14,199 nucleotides of DNA, taken from the NCBI GenBank assembly GCA_003223895.1, contig QHXD01000020.1, positions 3,467-17,665 on the forward strand, written 5' to 3'. The DNA is from Acidobacteriota bacterium. GTDB lineage: Bacteria; Acidobacteriota; Terriglobia; 20CM-2-55-15. The translations under genes were made by a program, and so were the position numbers. Numbering within the stretch: the stretch's first letter is position 1; the number at the start of each line of letters is the position of its first letter. Positions 7,622-14,199 of the stretch are shown one piece after another. Under the pieces are notes generated by a model, which was given only the letters and a program-made list of their open reading frames with translations, was not told the origin of the DNA and made no database searches.

Positions 7622-10429
7622 TCATTTCTTCTCCACGAGATCCGGATTTGGATTCGTCAACTTCGCAAGATAGGTGGTGCGTGGACGAGTATTCAGTTCC
7701 GCCAGCACGCCGTAATTACGAGGCTCGGCCTTACGTTTGGATACTAATGACGCGGAATCCTTCAAATTGCCAAAGACGATCGCTTCCGCCGGACACGCTG
7801 CCTGGCATGCAGTGACAATTTCACCATCGCGAATCTTCCTGTCTTCCTTTTTGGCCTCTATGCGCGCCCTGTTGATCCGCTGAACGCAATAGGTGCACTT
7901 TTCCATCACGCCGCGGCTGCGGACCGTGACATTCGGGTTGTAAAGAAGCTTGAACTGCGGAACATTCCACTCCGTATAGGGGAAAAAATTAAAGCGCCGC
8001 ACTTTGTAGGGGCAGTTGTTCGAGCAGTAGCGTGTGCCGACACAGCGGTTGTAGGTCATCTCATTCAGACCTTCGGCGCTGTGAGAAGTTGCTTCGACCG
8101 GGCACACGAGTTCGCAGGGAGCGTTCTCGCAGTGTTGGCACAGCATGGGCTCGAAATAGACGTCAAGACTCGAGGGCCCCTGCTGGAAGTACGTGTCGAT
8201 GCGCAGCCAGTGCATTTCGCGGCCGTTCGCAACCTGGCCCTTGCCAACGACGGGCACATTGTTCTCCGCCTGGCACGCCACGACACAGGCATTGCATCCG
8301 ATGCAGGCGCTCAAATCGATTGCCATACCCCAGGCGTAATCGATGTTTTCGTGCGGCGGATACAACGATTCTTCCGGCTTCGGCTCCCGCTCCTCTTCTT
8401 GCGCGAACGCGGGACTGCGCGCATATTCGTCCTCCGTCGCGTGGCGGACGATATGACGCTGATTCAGTTCGTGATGTTGCTGTGTTGTGACGAGCTCGTA
8501 CCGTTCGCCGGTCTTGCGCACTTCGGCGTTGGGGGCGATCCATGGAGCGGACGACGTGCGGAGCGTATATGCGTTGTAGCCGTGGCCGTCCCCGACACGG
8601 CCCGACCGGTAGCGGCCATATCCGAGAGTCAGCGTTATCGATCGATCGGCATGTCCTGGGACAACGAATACCGCCGCTTTGAGGCTCCGGTTCTGACTGT
8701 TGATTTCAATCACATCCGAATCGTGTGCGCCAAGACGCTCTGCAGTGGCCGCACTCATCAGTGCAGCGCTGTCCCAGGTAAGCTTGGTGATCGGCTTTGG
8801 CAGTTCCTGAAGCCAGGCATTGTTTGCCCAGCGCCCATCAAAGATGGTGGGATCCGGCCGAAACAGAATTTCGAGCCCCTCGCCGGATTGCACTGTCTCC
8901 CCGAGCGGAGGTATCTGGGTTCGCGGTTTGATCGACAGCGGCTTTTCCTGCGAGTCAGGAACAGTACCGCGGCGCACGGCCTCGGCCCAGAAGGACTCGA
9001 AGTCCTGGCCGGGGTGACGCTTCTGCCAGTTGGTTCGAACGATCTCATAGTTTGACTGGCTCGGGTTGCCGAGCATCGCAGACACGACCTCGTACAGCGT
9101 TCGAGTCTGATAGAGCGGCACAATGAGCGGCTGAATGATCGAAGTTGTTCCGTCCCACGCGCGAACATCCCCCCAGCTTTCGAGATAGTGCGTTTCGGGA
9201 ATGTGCCAGTGACATTGCTCGGCGGTCTCGTCGAAATAAAGACTCTGATGAATCCTGAGCGGAACGCGCGACAGGTTTTGCCCGAATTCGAAATCGGCCG
9301 GAGCAGAATAAACCGGGTTTCCGCCCAAAATCGCCAGGGTATCCACGCGTCCCGCGGCCATCTCCTGAACCAGTTCGCCGAGGGATCGCGTTTGATCCAC
9401 CGGGTTCGTTTCGATGGGGTCTGTATAGAAGACGGTCTTGTCCAGGTTTCCAAGGCGGTCGTTGATCAGGTGTGCAAGAGCATGCACCTCCGGTGGCTGA
9501 GTCTCTCCGGCAATCACAATGCTGCGGCCGCGATGCTCAGCGAGATCTTGAACAACCTGGCCGAGCCACGATGGCTCCCCGGACAGGCTCTGATCGGCCA
9601 GGGCTTTTGCCAGGCCGGCGATCTCCGAAGAACGAACCGGAAAACGGTGGTCTGCCATTGCGCCTGTGATCGTGAACGAGCTTTCGACGACGTACAGACG
9701 GTTCATCGTCTTTTCGCCGGGCGCTATTTTCCGTCGCCGGGCAAACTTTCGGGCATAGGCGAGATGACCGGGCTGCCAGGACAGGAAATCCGAATCGAGT
9801 GACAGAATAAGGTCCGCGTCTTCGAACCTGTACTGCGTGTCGACATACTTTCCGAACGCCAGTTGCGCGCCGCCACGCGAGTTATCGTGATTCACCGGTT
9901 CGTACTGGTGCCATCTTGCTGCGGGATACTTCGCCAGGAATTGCTGCAGCATGCCGCCTAATGTCGGTGAGACGACGGTTTCGGTCAGAATGCGCAGCCC
10001 GTCGCCCCGATTTGACTCAAAGCCGGACAGCGAGTCTTCGAGCGCAGTTATGAATGCGTCCCAGGTGCTGATGCGGCCGCTTTGAGCGACGATCTGCGCT
10101 CTGTCCGGGTCGTAGAGGCCGAGCAGCGATGCCTGGGCAAAGGGGTCCGTCGATCCGAGACTGGCCGGATGATCCGGGTTGCCTTCGATCTTGATCGGCC
10201 GTCCCTCATGGCTCTCGACGATCAATCCCATGCCGTAGCCGGACGTCGGCATACTCGTGGCGAAGAACATCGGCTTACCCGGCAGCAAGTCTTCGGGAGC
10301 CCGGACGTAAGGTACGATTTTTTCGGGGGGCGCTGCCGCGCATCCTGCCAGCCCGGCCATCGCCATCGACGCCGCCATTACCGACAGGAATTCGCGCCTG
10401 TTCAGCTCACTGTCCGATTTGGGGAACAC
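7622..10429 (-). CDS. actB: Alternative Complex III subunit ActB (iron-sulfur / molybdopterin-like fusion protein)
   Basis: 935-aa periplasmic subunit that carries electrons from the ActC quinol site. A Tat signal, NRREFLSVMAASMAMAGLAGC (about 10-30), ends in a lipobox (Cys30). A long domain (about 35-640) resembles molybdopterin oxidoreductases; in this family it is known to have lost the cofactor. The C-terminal ferredoxin-like domain has four cysteine groups: 709/712/715/719, 764/767/772/776, 796/802/806 and 845/848/875/879. The family carries three 4Fe-4S and one 3Fe-4S cluster. The start is GTG at 10427-10429, 6 nt after the actA stop, with AGGTGA upstream. The longer N-terminal extension common in ActB before the twin-arginine motif is missing, and no in-frame sequence for it exists upstream. 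Confidence 0.96.
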   Translation of the reverse strand: MFPKSDSELNRREFLSVMAASMAMAGLAGCAAAPPEKIVPYVRAPEDLLPGKPMFFATSMPTSGYGMGLIVESHEGRPIKIEGNPDHPASLGSTDPFAQASLLGLYDPDRAQIVAQSGRISTWDAFITALEDSLSGFESNRGDGLRILTETVVSPTLGGMLQQFLAKYPAARWHQYEPVNHDNSRGGAQLAFGKYVDTQYRFEDADLILSLDSDFLSWQPGHLAYARKFARRRKIAPGEKTMNRLYVVESSFTITGAMADHRFPVRSSEIAGLAKALADQSLSGEPSWLGQVVQDLAEHRGRSIVIAGETQPPEVHALAHLINDRLGNLDKTVFYTDPIETNPVDQTRSLGELVQEMAAGRVDTLAILGGNPVYSAPADFEFGQNLSRVPLRIHQSLYFDETAEQCHWHIPETHYLESWGDVRAWDGTTSIIQPLIVPLYQTRTLYEVVSAMLGNPSQSNYEIVRTNWQKRHPGQDFESFWAEAVRRGTVPDSQEKPLSIKPRTQIPPLGETVQSGEGLEILFRPDPTIFDGRWANNAWLQELPKPITKLTWDSAALMSAATAERLGAHDSDVIEINSQNRSLKAAVFVVPGHADRSITLTLGYGRYRSGRVGDGHGYNAYTLRTSSAPWIAPNAEVRKTGERYELVTTQQHHELNQRHIVRHATEDEYARSPAFAQEEEREPKPEESLYPPHENIDYAWGMAIDLSACIGCNACVVACQAENNVPVVGKGQVANGREMHWLRIDTYFQQGPSSLDVYFEPMLCQHCENAPCELVCPVEATSHSAEGLNEMTYNRCVGTRYCSNNCPYKVRRFNFFPYTEWNVPQFKLLYNPNVTVRSRGVMEKCTYCVQRINRARIEAKKEDRKIRDGEIVTACQAACPAEAIVFGNLKDSASLVSKRKAEPRNYGVLAELNTRPRTTYLAKLTNPNPDLVEKK

Positions 10430-10435
10430 TCCACT

Positions 10436-11095
10436 TCACCTGTGGCAGATCGAGCAATTGGTCAATTTCGCGGGCGGATCAATGCCGTACTGCCCCACGA
10501 GTTGCCGGCCCAGTTCTCGTTGAGGAATTGAAGGCTGCCAACCCATCGTGAAAACTTCCTCACGCGGGCGAAGGTAATTCTCAGGAGAACGATGGCAATT
10601 CAAACACCATTCCATGCGGAGAGCTTCGGCCCGCCACGTCAGCGGCATTTGATCGACCCTACCGTGACAGGTTTCGCAGCCCACTCCCTGGTGAATATGA
10701 ATGCTGTGATCGAAATAGACGAAATCCGCCACGTTGTTCACGCGTATCCATTCGATCGGCCGGTTTTCGCGGAGGCTTGCGCGAACCGGCTCGAGCGTGG
10801 GACTGTCCGCCCAAACCTGCTTGTGGCAGTTCATACACACTTCCGTGGCGGGTATTCCGGCAAAGGAAATCTGCTCGACGGTCGTGTGGCAATAACGGCA
10901 GTCGATGCCGATGCCGGCGACGTGGTGTTGGTGGCTGAATGGCACGGGCTGCTCGCGTACAACGTCCTGGCCGGTCACGTAGGCCGAACGAATAATGCCA
11001 GCCCAGGCGGCCGTTACAACCACAACCACGAAGATTCCACCGAAGATTGTTAAACGCGAGATGGCATTCGTGCTGCGATGGAAGATCTGAGCCAT
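10436..11095 (-). CDS. actA: Alternative Complex III subunit ActA, pentahaem cytochrome c
   Basis: 219-aa membrane-anchored cytochrome. One N-terminal helix (about residues 15-38) is followed by five haem c motifs: CRYCH (66-70), CMNCH (87-91), CETCH (140-144), CLNCH (164-168) and CSICH (214-218). The last lies at the extreme C-terminus, as is usual for ActA. It forms part of the haem wire of the complex on the periplasmic side. The ATG at 11093-11095 (MAQIFHRSTN) gives the family N-terminus. The frame is open to 11185, but those codons are translation of palindrome D. No clear ribosome-binding site precedes the ATG: CTCCTCCCCG lies there instead. The actB start follows 6 nt after the stop. 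It is the first gene of the respiratory part of the locus. Confidence 0.94.
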   Translation of the reverse strand: MAQIFHRSTNAISRLTIFGGIFVVVVVTAAWAGIIRSAYVTGQDVVREQPVPFSHQHHVAGIGIDCRYCHTTVEQISFAGIPATEVCMNCHKQVWADSPTLEPVRASLRENRPIEWIRVNNVADFVYFDHSIHIHQGVGCETCHGRVDQMPLTWRAEALRMEWCLNCHRSPENYLRPREEVFTMGWQPSIPQRELGRQLVGQYGIDPPAKLTNCSICHR

Positions 11096-11112
11096 CGGGG
11101 AGGAGTGAGCAT

Positions 11113-11203
11113 GAAGATGACCATTGACGATTGACCAGTGACCAGTGATCATTTTCCCGAGAAATGGCCAATGGTCACTGGTCAATCGTCAATGGTCATT
11201 TTC
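11113..11203. repeat. Palindrome D: TTGACC-rich inverted repeat upstream of actA
   Basis: Arms 11113-11144 and 11172-11203 (32 nt each) are complementary with a single mismatch, around a 27-nt centre. The arm reads as a loose run of TGACCAT/TTGACGA/TTGACCA/GTGACCA units, a simple internally repetitive design unlike palindromes A-C and E. It occupies the 199-bp gap between the DUF1501 gene and actA, ending 17 nt before the actA ATG. On the minus strand the units include TTGACG and TTGACC, which resemble a -35 box, but I see no convincing -10 at the right distance. The remaining gap (11204-11294) shows nothing I can name. Confidence 0.92.
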
Positions 11204-11294
11204 AGAGGTTTTGCAGGGGAACCCGTTTTCCACTACCCCTCTGGCTACCACTATCGGCAACCGGATGCCACCCGGGAAACCCAGCGCGCCCGGA

Positions 11295-12521
11295 TTAAAG
11301 CAGCTTCAGAGCACCGCCAGGTCTAAACTGTGGAAACACCTTCGACACATCTTTCGCGTCCATGTGTTTCACCAGAAGCTCTGCCAGAACGTCGCGGAAA
11401 TCGGTAGTTAGCGCCAGGTCGCGGCCTTCAAAGAGTTGTTCGGGGGCGAGCCCGGGCCAGCGGCCGTAGACTTTTCCTCCCTTCACGGGACCACCGCAAA
11501 CGAACATGCAACTGGCATGCCCGTGATCGGTGCCGCCCGAGCCGTTTTGCCGGACGGCTCTTCCGAACTCCGTCATGGAAGAGCCGTTTTGCCGGACGGC
11601 TCTTCCGAACTCCGTCATGGTCACGATCACGATGTTCCGCATACAGTCATCGAGGTCGCGATACATGGCGGCGAGGCCATCGCCAAATTCTTTCAGGTGA
11701 TTCGCCAGCTGGCCGCGTGACGAACCCTGATTCGCGTGTGTGTCCCAGCCGCCGACGTCAACGAATGCGACCTCGAGGCCGATGTCCGCTTTTACCAATT
11801 GCGCGATCTGGAGCAGCGCCTGCCCGTAAGGAGAATTTGGATAATTCGCACCACGCGCCGGCTCGTACTGTTGCGGGTTGGCGCGCCGAAGCAATTTCAC
11901 GGCTTCGAATGTGTCGCGATACATTTCCGCAAAGGCATTTTCCATCTCAGGAGTAGCCCCTCCGCCGTGAACTCCGAAGTCGGCAATGCGGTTCATAGCA
12001 ACAGCCGGCGCCGTACCCATCAGGGACCGTGGTGTATTCGCACCGATGGCGATGGCGCGAAATGGTGTGGAATCACTTTCCAGATCCGCCTGTATGTATC
12101 GATTGAGCCAGCCATCGGCGACGCCCTTGTTGCCAGGTGTCCCGGATTCCATGTAGTCCTGCGCGTCGAACTGAGATCGTGTGTTGTCCGGCGATCCGGC
12201 GGCATGGACGATAGCCAGATGGCCCTGGTCGTAAATCGGCTTCAGCGAGTCGAGCGCCGGATGCAACCCGAAGAAACCATCAAGGTCGATCGCTCGCTCA
12301 GCGCCGCTGCTGAGGGGTTCCGGAATCGCGATCTGTTGCCGGACTGAATAGTAATGTTTGTCTGCGAATGGAACCACCATGGAGAGTCCATCGGCCGCGC
12401 CTCGCTGGAAAATGGCAATGATAATGGGATGTTCTTTTCCAGCCCAGACGTTCGGCGCGGCGACGAAGGCGGCCAACGCAAGGCCGCTGGACTTCAGGAA
12501 ATCGCGACGTGTTACGACCAT
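11295..12521 (-). CDS. DUF1501 protein (alkaline-phosphatase-like fold), Tat exported
   Basis: 408-aa DUF1501 protein. The twin-arginine signal TRRDFLKSSGLALAAFVAAPNVWA (residues 4-27) predicts folded export. Family motifs present: FQRGAADGLSMVVPF (38-52), FDVGG-like VDVGGWDTHANQG (254-266), TMTEFGR (301-307) and GTDHGHAS (330-337). The family is related to sulfatases and alkaline phosphatases, and the Asp/His residues of GGWDTH and TDHG are likely metal ligands; substrate unknown. A strong ribosome-binding site, AGAGGT (12527-12532), overlaps the DUF1800 stop, 5 nt before the ATG. Such genes commonly follow a DUF1800 gene, as here. Residues 302-315 are duplicated in tandem as 316-329, inserting 14 residues just before the TDHG motif, so the activity of this copy is uncertain. 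Confidence 0.93.
   Translation of the reverse strand: MVVTRRDFLKSSGLALAAFVAAPNVWAGKEHPIIIAIFQRGAADGLSMVVPFADKHYYSVRQQIAIPEPLSSGAERAIDLDGFFGLHPALDSLKPIYDQGHLAIVHAAGSPDNTRSQFDAQDYMESGTPGNKGVADGWLNRYIQADLESDSTPFRAIAIGANTPRSLMGTAPAVAMNRIADFGVHGGGATPEMENAFAEMYRDTFEAVKLLRRANPQQYEPARGANYPNSPYGQALLQIAQLVKADIGLEVAFVDVGGWDTHANQGSSRGQLANHLKEFGDGLAAMYRDLDDCMRNIVIVTMTEFGRAVRQNGSSMTEFGRAVRQNGSGGTDHGHASCMFVCGGPVKGGKVYGRWPGLAPEQLFEGRDLALTTDFRDVLAELLVKHMDAKDVSKVFPQFRPGGALKLL
11539..11620. repeat. 42-bp in-frame tandem duplication inside the DUF1501 gene
   Basis: A 40-nt sequence beginning GAGCCGTTTTGCC occurs at 11539-11578 and again at 11581-11620, identical in both copies and separated by AA, giving a 42-nt period. 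It encodes MTEFGRAVRQNGS twice. The junction makes a perfect 10-bp palindrome, GGAAGAGCCG with CGGCTCTTCC, in the second copy, while the first has only a 6-bp version. Complete identity suggests a recent event or an assembly artefact. Confidence 0.95.
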
Positions 12522-12524
12522 GTT

Positions 12525-13847
12525 CTACCTCTTTTGAAACTCCGGTGATCCCAGCTTCAACGCGATCGACTTCATCGAGTCGTCAATTCTGACTGTCGTG
12601 CCGGGAATTCGATTTGCGCTCAAAGCCACTGCGAAGTTCAACCGCTCGACTACCGCACCGTTGCTCATCCAGTGGTCGGCACGGTCGGGGAATCCTGTCG
12701 GCGGTTGACATTGATAAAGGGGCTGACCCATGCGCGCGATTGCCTGTGCCAGTTGGCGCGAGCCGTCGGTAGAGCCGTCAAGCACCCGGATCGAGGAAAC
12801 GGCGAATTCGAATGGAGTCTTCGTCTTTGCCCCCTGCGCTTCCGCGGAATTGAATTCGGGCGATGTGACTATCGTGCGCATCATTTCGCGGATGTCCCCA
12901 TCGGTCTTTCTGAAAACATCCGCCACGCGTTTCACCAGCGCTTCCGGCGGATTGTCGCTGACAAAACGCCGCACGAGCTTTGTGGAGATGAAATGGGCAG
13001 TGCTCGGATGCCGGGCAAGAATCTCCAGAACCATCTCGCCGTCCTTGATTCCGCCGGCATTGATCCTGTGACCGAGCACAATCTTTTCTCCATCGTCATG
13101 GATACGAGGACGAAACATGAACTCGCCGTTTCGCTGAGGGCCATCGATGCTCCATCCTGTGAAAGCGCGCGCGACTTCCTGAACATCCTTCTGCGTATAG
13201 CCCCCATCGACACCGAGTGTATGCAGCTCCATCAATTCGCGAGCGTAGTTTTCATTGATGCCTTTCAAGGAGGACGAAAGGAAGTTGTCCAGATAAAAGA
13301 GCATCGCCGGACTCTTTGCGGTGGCCATCAGCAGGTCTGTGAGTTTTCCGAGGACATTGGGACGAATCGCGTTCATTTCGTATGCGGTGGTGAGCCATCG
13401 ATCCGCATTCTTTGACCAGAAAACATTGAAGTGGTTGAACCAGAAATCGGTCATCACTTCCTGGAGCTGACGTTCGCTGTGGACGGCTCGAACGATCTTT
13501 TGGGATTCGAGTTCCTGGAGAAGTTTCTGCGGAAGATTGAGACCGTTCTCTTCGTAATAAGCGAGCACTTGCCGGCGCACGTCACGTTTATTCTCGTCGC
13601 CCTGCGGTATCCTGAACTGCCGCGCGAATTTCTGTACGGCTGGATACCTCTCCACGAGTTGCGGGGTCCTCATGGTGAGAGAAGGAAACGAGGCAAGCCG
13701 CGCCTCGGCTACTGCGTCATGGATTCGTTCCGGGTGAAGCTGCTGATCGAGGTATTTTTGGATCCCGGCTTCCTGAACCCGCTCAATGTCGCCTGGCCGC
13801 CGACCGTAGCCGATCCGATTGAGCAGGTGGGTAATCGCATCTTGCAT
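12525..13847 (-). CDS. DUF1800 protein
   Basis: 440-aa protein of the DUF1800 family, function unknown, nearly always encoded with a DUF1501 partner. Motifs: HLLNRIGYGRRPGDIERV (about 7-24), TDFWFNHFNVFWSK (133-146), KSPAMLFYLDN (178-188) and NENYARELMELHTLGVDGGYTQKDV (198-222), which are the most conserved parts of the family. The C-terminus (PTGFPDRADHWMSNGAVVERLNFA) is also typical, so the protein is complete. No signal peptide is visible, whereas its partner has a Tat signal. The partner may carry it out as a complex, but that is inference. The ATG at 13845-13847 has no ribosome-binding site, and no other start codon lies in frame in the short upstream stretch I read. The DUF1501 ATG lies 3 nt beyond the stop. 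Confidence 0.92.
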   Translation of the reverse strand: MQDAITHLLNRIGYGRRPGDIERVQEAGIQKYLDQQLHPERIHDAVAEARLASFPSLTMRTPQLVERYPAVQKFARQFRIPQGDENKRDVRRQVLAYYEENGLNLPQKLLQELESQKIVRAVHSERQLQEVMTDFWFNHFNVFWSKNADRWLTTAYEMNAIRPNVLGKLTDLLMATAKSPAMLFYLDNFLSSSLKGINENYARELMELHTLGVDGGYTQKDVQEVARAFTGWSIDGPQRNGEFMFRPRIHDDGEKIVLGHRINAGGIKDGEMVLEILARHPSTAHFISTKLVRRFVSDNPPEALVKRVADVFRKTDGDIREMMRTIVTSPEFNSAEAQGAKTKTPFEFAVSSIRVLDGSTDGSRQLAQAIARMGQPLYQCQPPTGFPDRADHWMSNGAVVERLNFAVALSANRIPGTTVRIDDSMKSIALKLGSPEFQKR

Positions 13848-13890
13848 GACTGTGTAGACAGCCTGAGGGGCGATTCGGTCTAAGGGAGAA

Positions 13891-14020
13891 AAACAAGAAG
13901 GATAGCCACATCTACCGTTGTAGCGGCGGTCTGTGACCGCCGACGCTGCTGCAAGTAGCTGTACTGTCGGCGGTCATAGACCGCCGCTACAACGAAAGAA
14001 TGTGGCTATCCTTCTTGTTT
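13891..14020. repeat. Palindrome E: REPIN-like element inside a longer inverted repeat
   Basis: Outer arms 13891-13911 and 14000-14020 are perfectly complementary (21 bp). Inside, 13917-13944 pairs with 13966-13993 (28 nt, one mismatch). The inner arms each form a hairpin: GTAG then CGGCGGTC-TGT-GACCGCCG (13920-13942), and the inverse CGGCGGTC-ATA-GACCGCCG then CTAC (13968-13990). Two GTAG-headed hairpins facing each other across about 25 nt is the layout of a REPIN, the element moved by RAYT transposases. On the minus strand the outer stem ends in TTGTTTTTC, so it may also terminate transcription of the gene to its right. Confidence 0.9.
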
Positions 14021-14027
14021 CCTGTAG

Positions 14028-14199
14028 CTACTTTTCGTCCGTTTCGGAGCCGGTAGCGAAATTATCGATCTCCGGTTCGGTACCGGAATCTTCCTCGTCA
14101 TCGGGTCCGAAGATCTGGCCGGTGAATCTCTCCTTAAAGGCCTTTTTCCCGCCTTCAGGTCTGAATTTGGGCGAACGGCTCCGGGCCGGCTTGGCGTCG
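14028..14199 (-). CDS. C-terminal tail of an unidentified protein (5' part outside window)
   Basis: The last 56 codons of a gene read on the minus strand, ending with TAG at 14028-14030. The tail starts with basic residues (DAKPARSRSPKFRPEGGKKAFKERF) and ends acidic (PDDEEDSGTEPEIDNFATGSETDEK), with no helix or cofactor motif. Basic, low-complexity tails like this occur on RNA-binding proteins such as pseudouridine synthases or DEAD-box helicases, but nothing here proves that. It stops 7 nt before palindrome E, and is probably a separate transcription unit from the DUF1800 gene. No function assigned. Confidence 0.6.
   Translation of the reverse strand, partial: DAKPARSRSPKFRPEGGKKAFKERFTGQIFGPDDEEDSGTEPEIDNFATGSETDEK

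Noticed and set aside
6701..9055. Long plus-strand frames (348 codons at 6701-7747 and 324 codons at 8081-9055)
   Set aside because: Antisense to actC and actB, which are well supported. The first also runs through palindrome C.
8500..10350. A working molybdenum site in the molybdopterin-like domain of ActB
   Set aside because: No clear Cys, Ser or Sec ligand could be identified in the expected region, and the family is known to lack the cofactor.
11096..11185. N-terminal extension of ActA
   Set aside because: The extra residues are translation of palindrome D and would place odd sequence before the membrane anchor.
11204..11294. Possible promoter or terminator between DUF1501 and palindrome D
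   Set aside because: I saw only weak matches (a GATAGT-like -10 and a short AGGGG/CCCCT stem), not enough to call a feature.
3068..14020. The palindromes as a CRISPR array or as tRNA/rRNA genes
   Set aside because: No regularly spaced direct repeats with unique spacers, and no tRNA-like arms or anticodon structure; the repeats are inverted and dispersed.

Overview
The window holds a terminal respiratory locus read entirely on the minus strand (right to left). The order of transcription is: a partial gene at the right edge; a DUF1800/DUF1501 gene pair; a full set of Alternative Complex III genes (ActA, B, C, D, E, F plus a small one-helix protein); a SCO copper chaperone; and subunits II and I of a caa3-type cytochrome c oxidase. 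Subunit I runs off the left edge. Gene content (Alternative Complex III joined to caa3, a DUF1800/DUF1501 pair, Tat signals) and the moderately GC-rich sequence suggest an environmental Gram-negative bacterium. Acidobacteriota is my best guess, by inference only, since no phylogenetic marker is present.

Function. ActC and ActF are NrfD-like membrane subunits that should oxidise quinol. ActB carries iron-sulfur clusters, and ActA (five haems) and ActE (one haem) are the cytochromes. Electrons should pass to the cytochrome c domain fused to CoxB, then to CuA and to the haem-copper centre of CoxA, where oxygen is reduced. SCO helps load CuA. CoxA has the YSHPAVY signature of A2-type oxidases.

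Layout. Left to right: coxA 1-1336 (partial), coxB 1333-2286, SCO 2288-3049, gap with palindrome A, small membrane protein 3274-3618, actF 3615-4763, actE 4760-5338, gap with palindrome B, actD 5556-6101, actC 6098-7468, gap with palindrome C, actB 7622-10429, actA 10436-11095, gap with palindrome D, DUF1501 11295-12521, DUF1800 12525-13847, gap with palindrome E, partial gene 14028-14199.

The most unusual feature is non-coding. Neighbouring genes either overlap by four bases (ATGA) or lie within about six bases of each other, except at five gaps of roughly 150-225 bp. Each of these gaps is filled by a long inverted repeat. A and B are two copies of one nested palindrome family. E has the layout of a REPIN: two GTAG-headed hairpins facing each other. 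C is a perfect 47-bp-arm palindrome, and D is a TTGACC-rich palindrome. This looks like several families of small mobile palindromes that have settled in the joints of one respiratory operon. A second oddity is a 42-bp in-frame tandem duplication in the DUF1501 gene next to its conserved TDHG motif.
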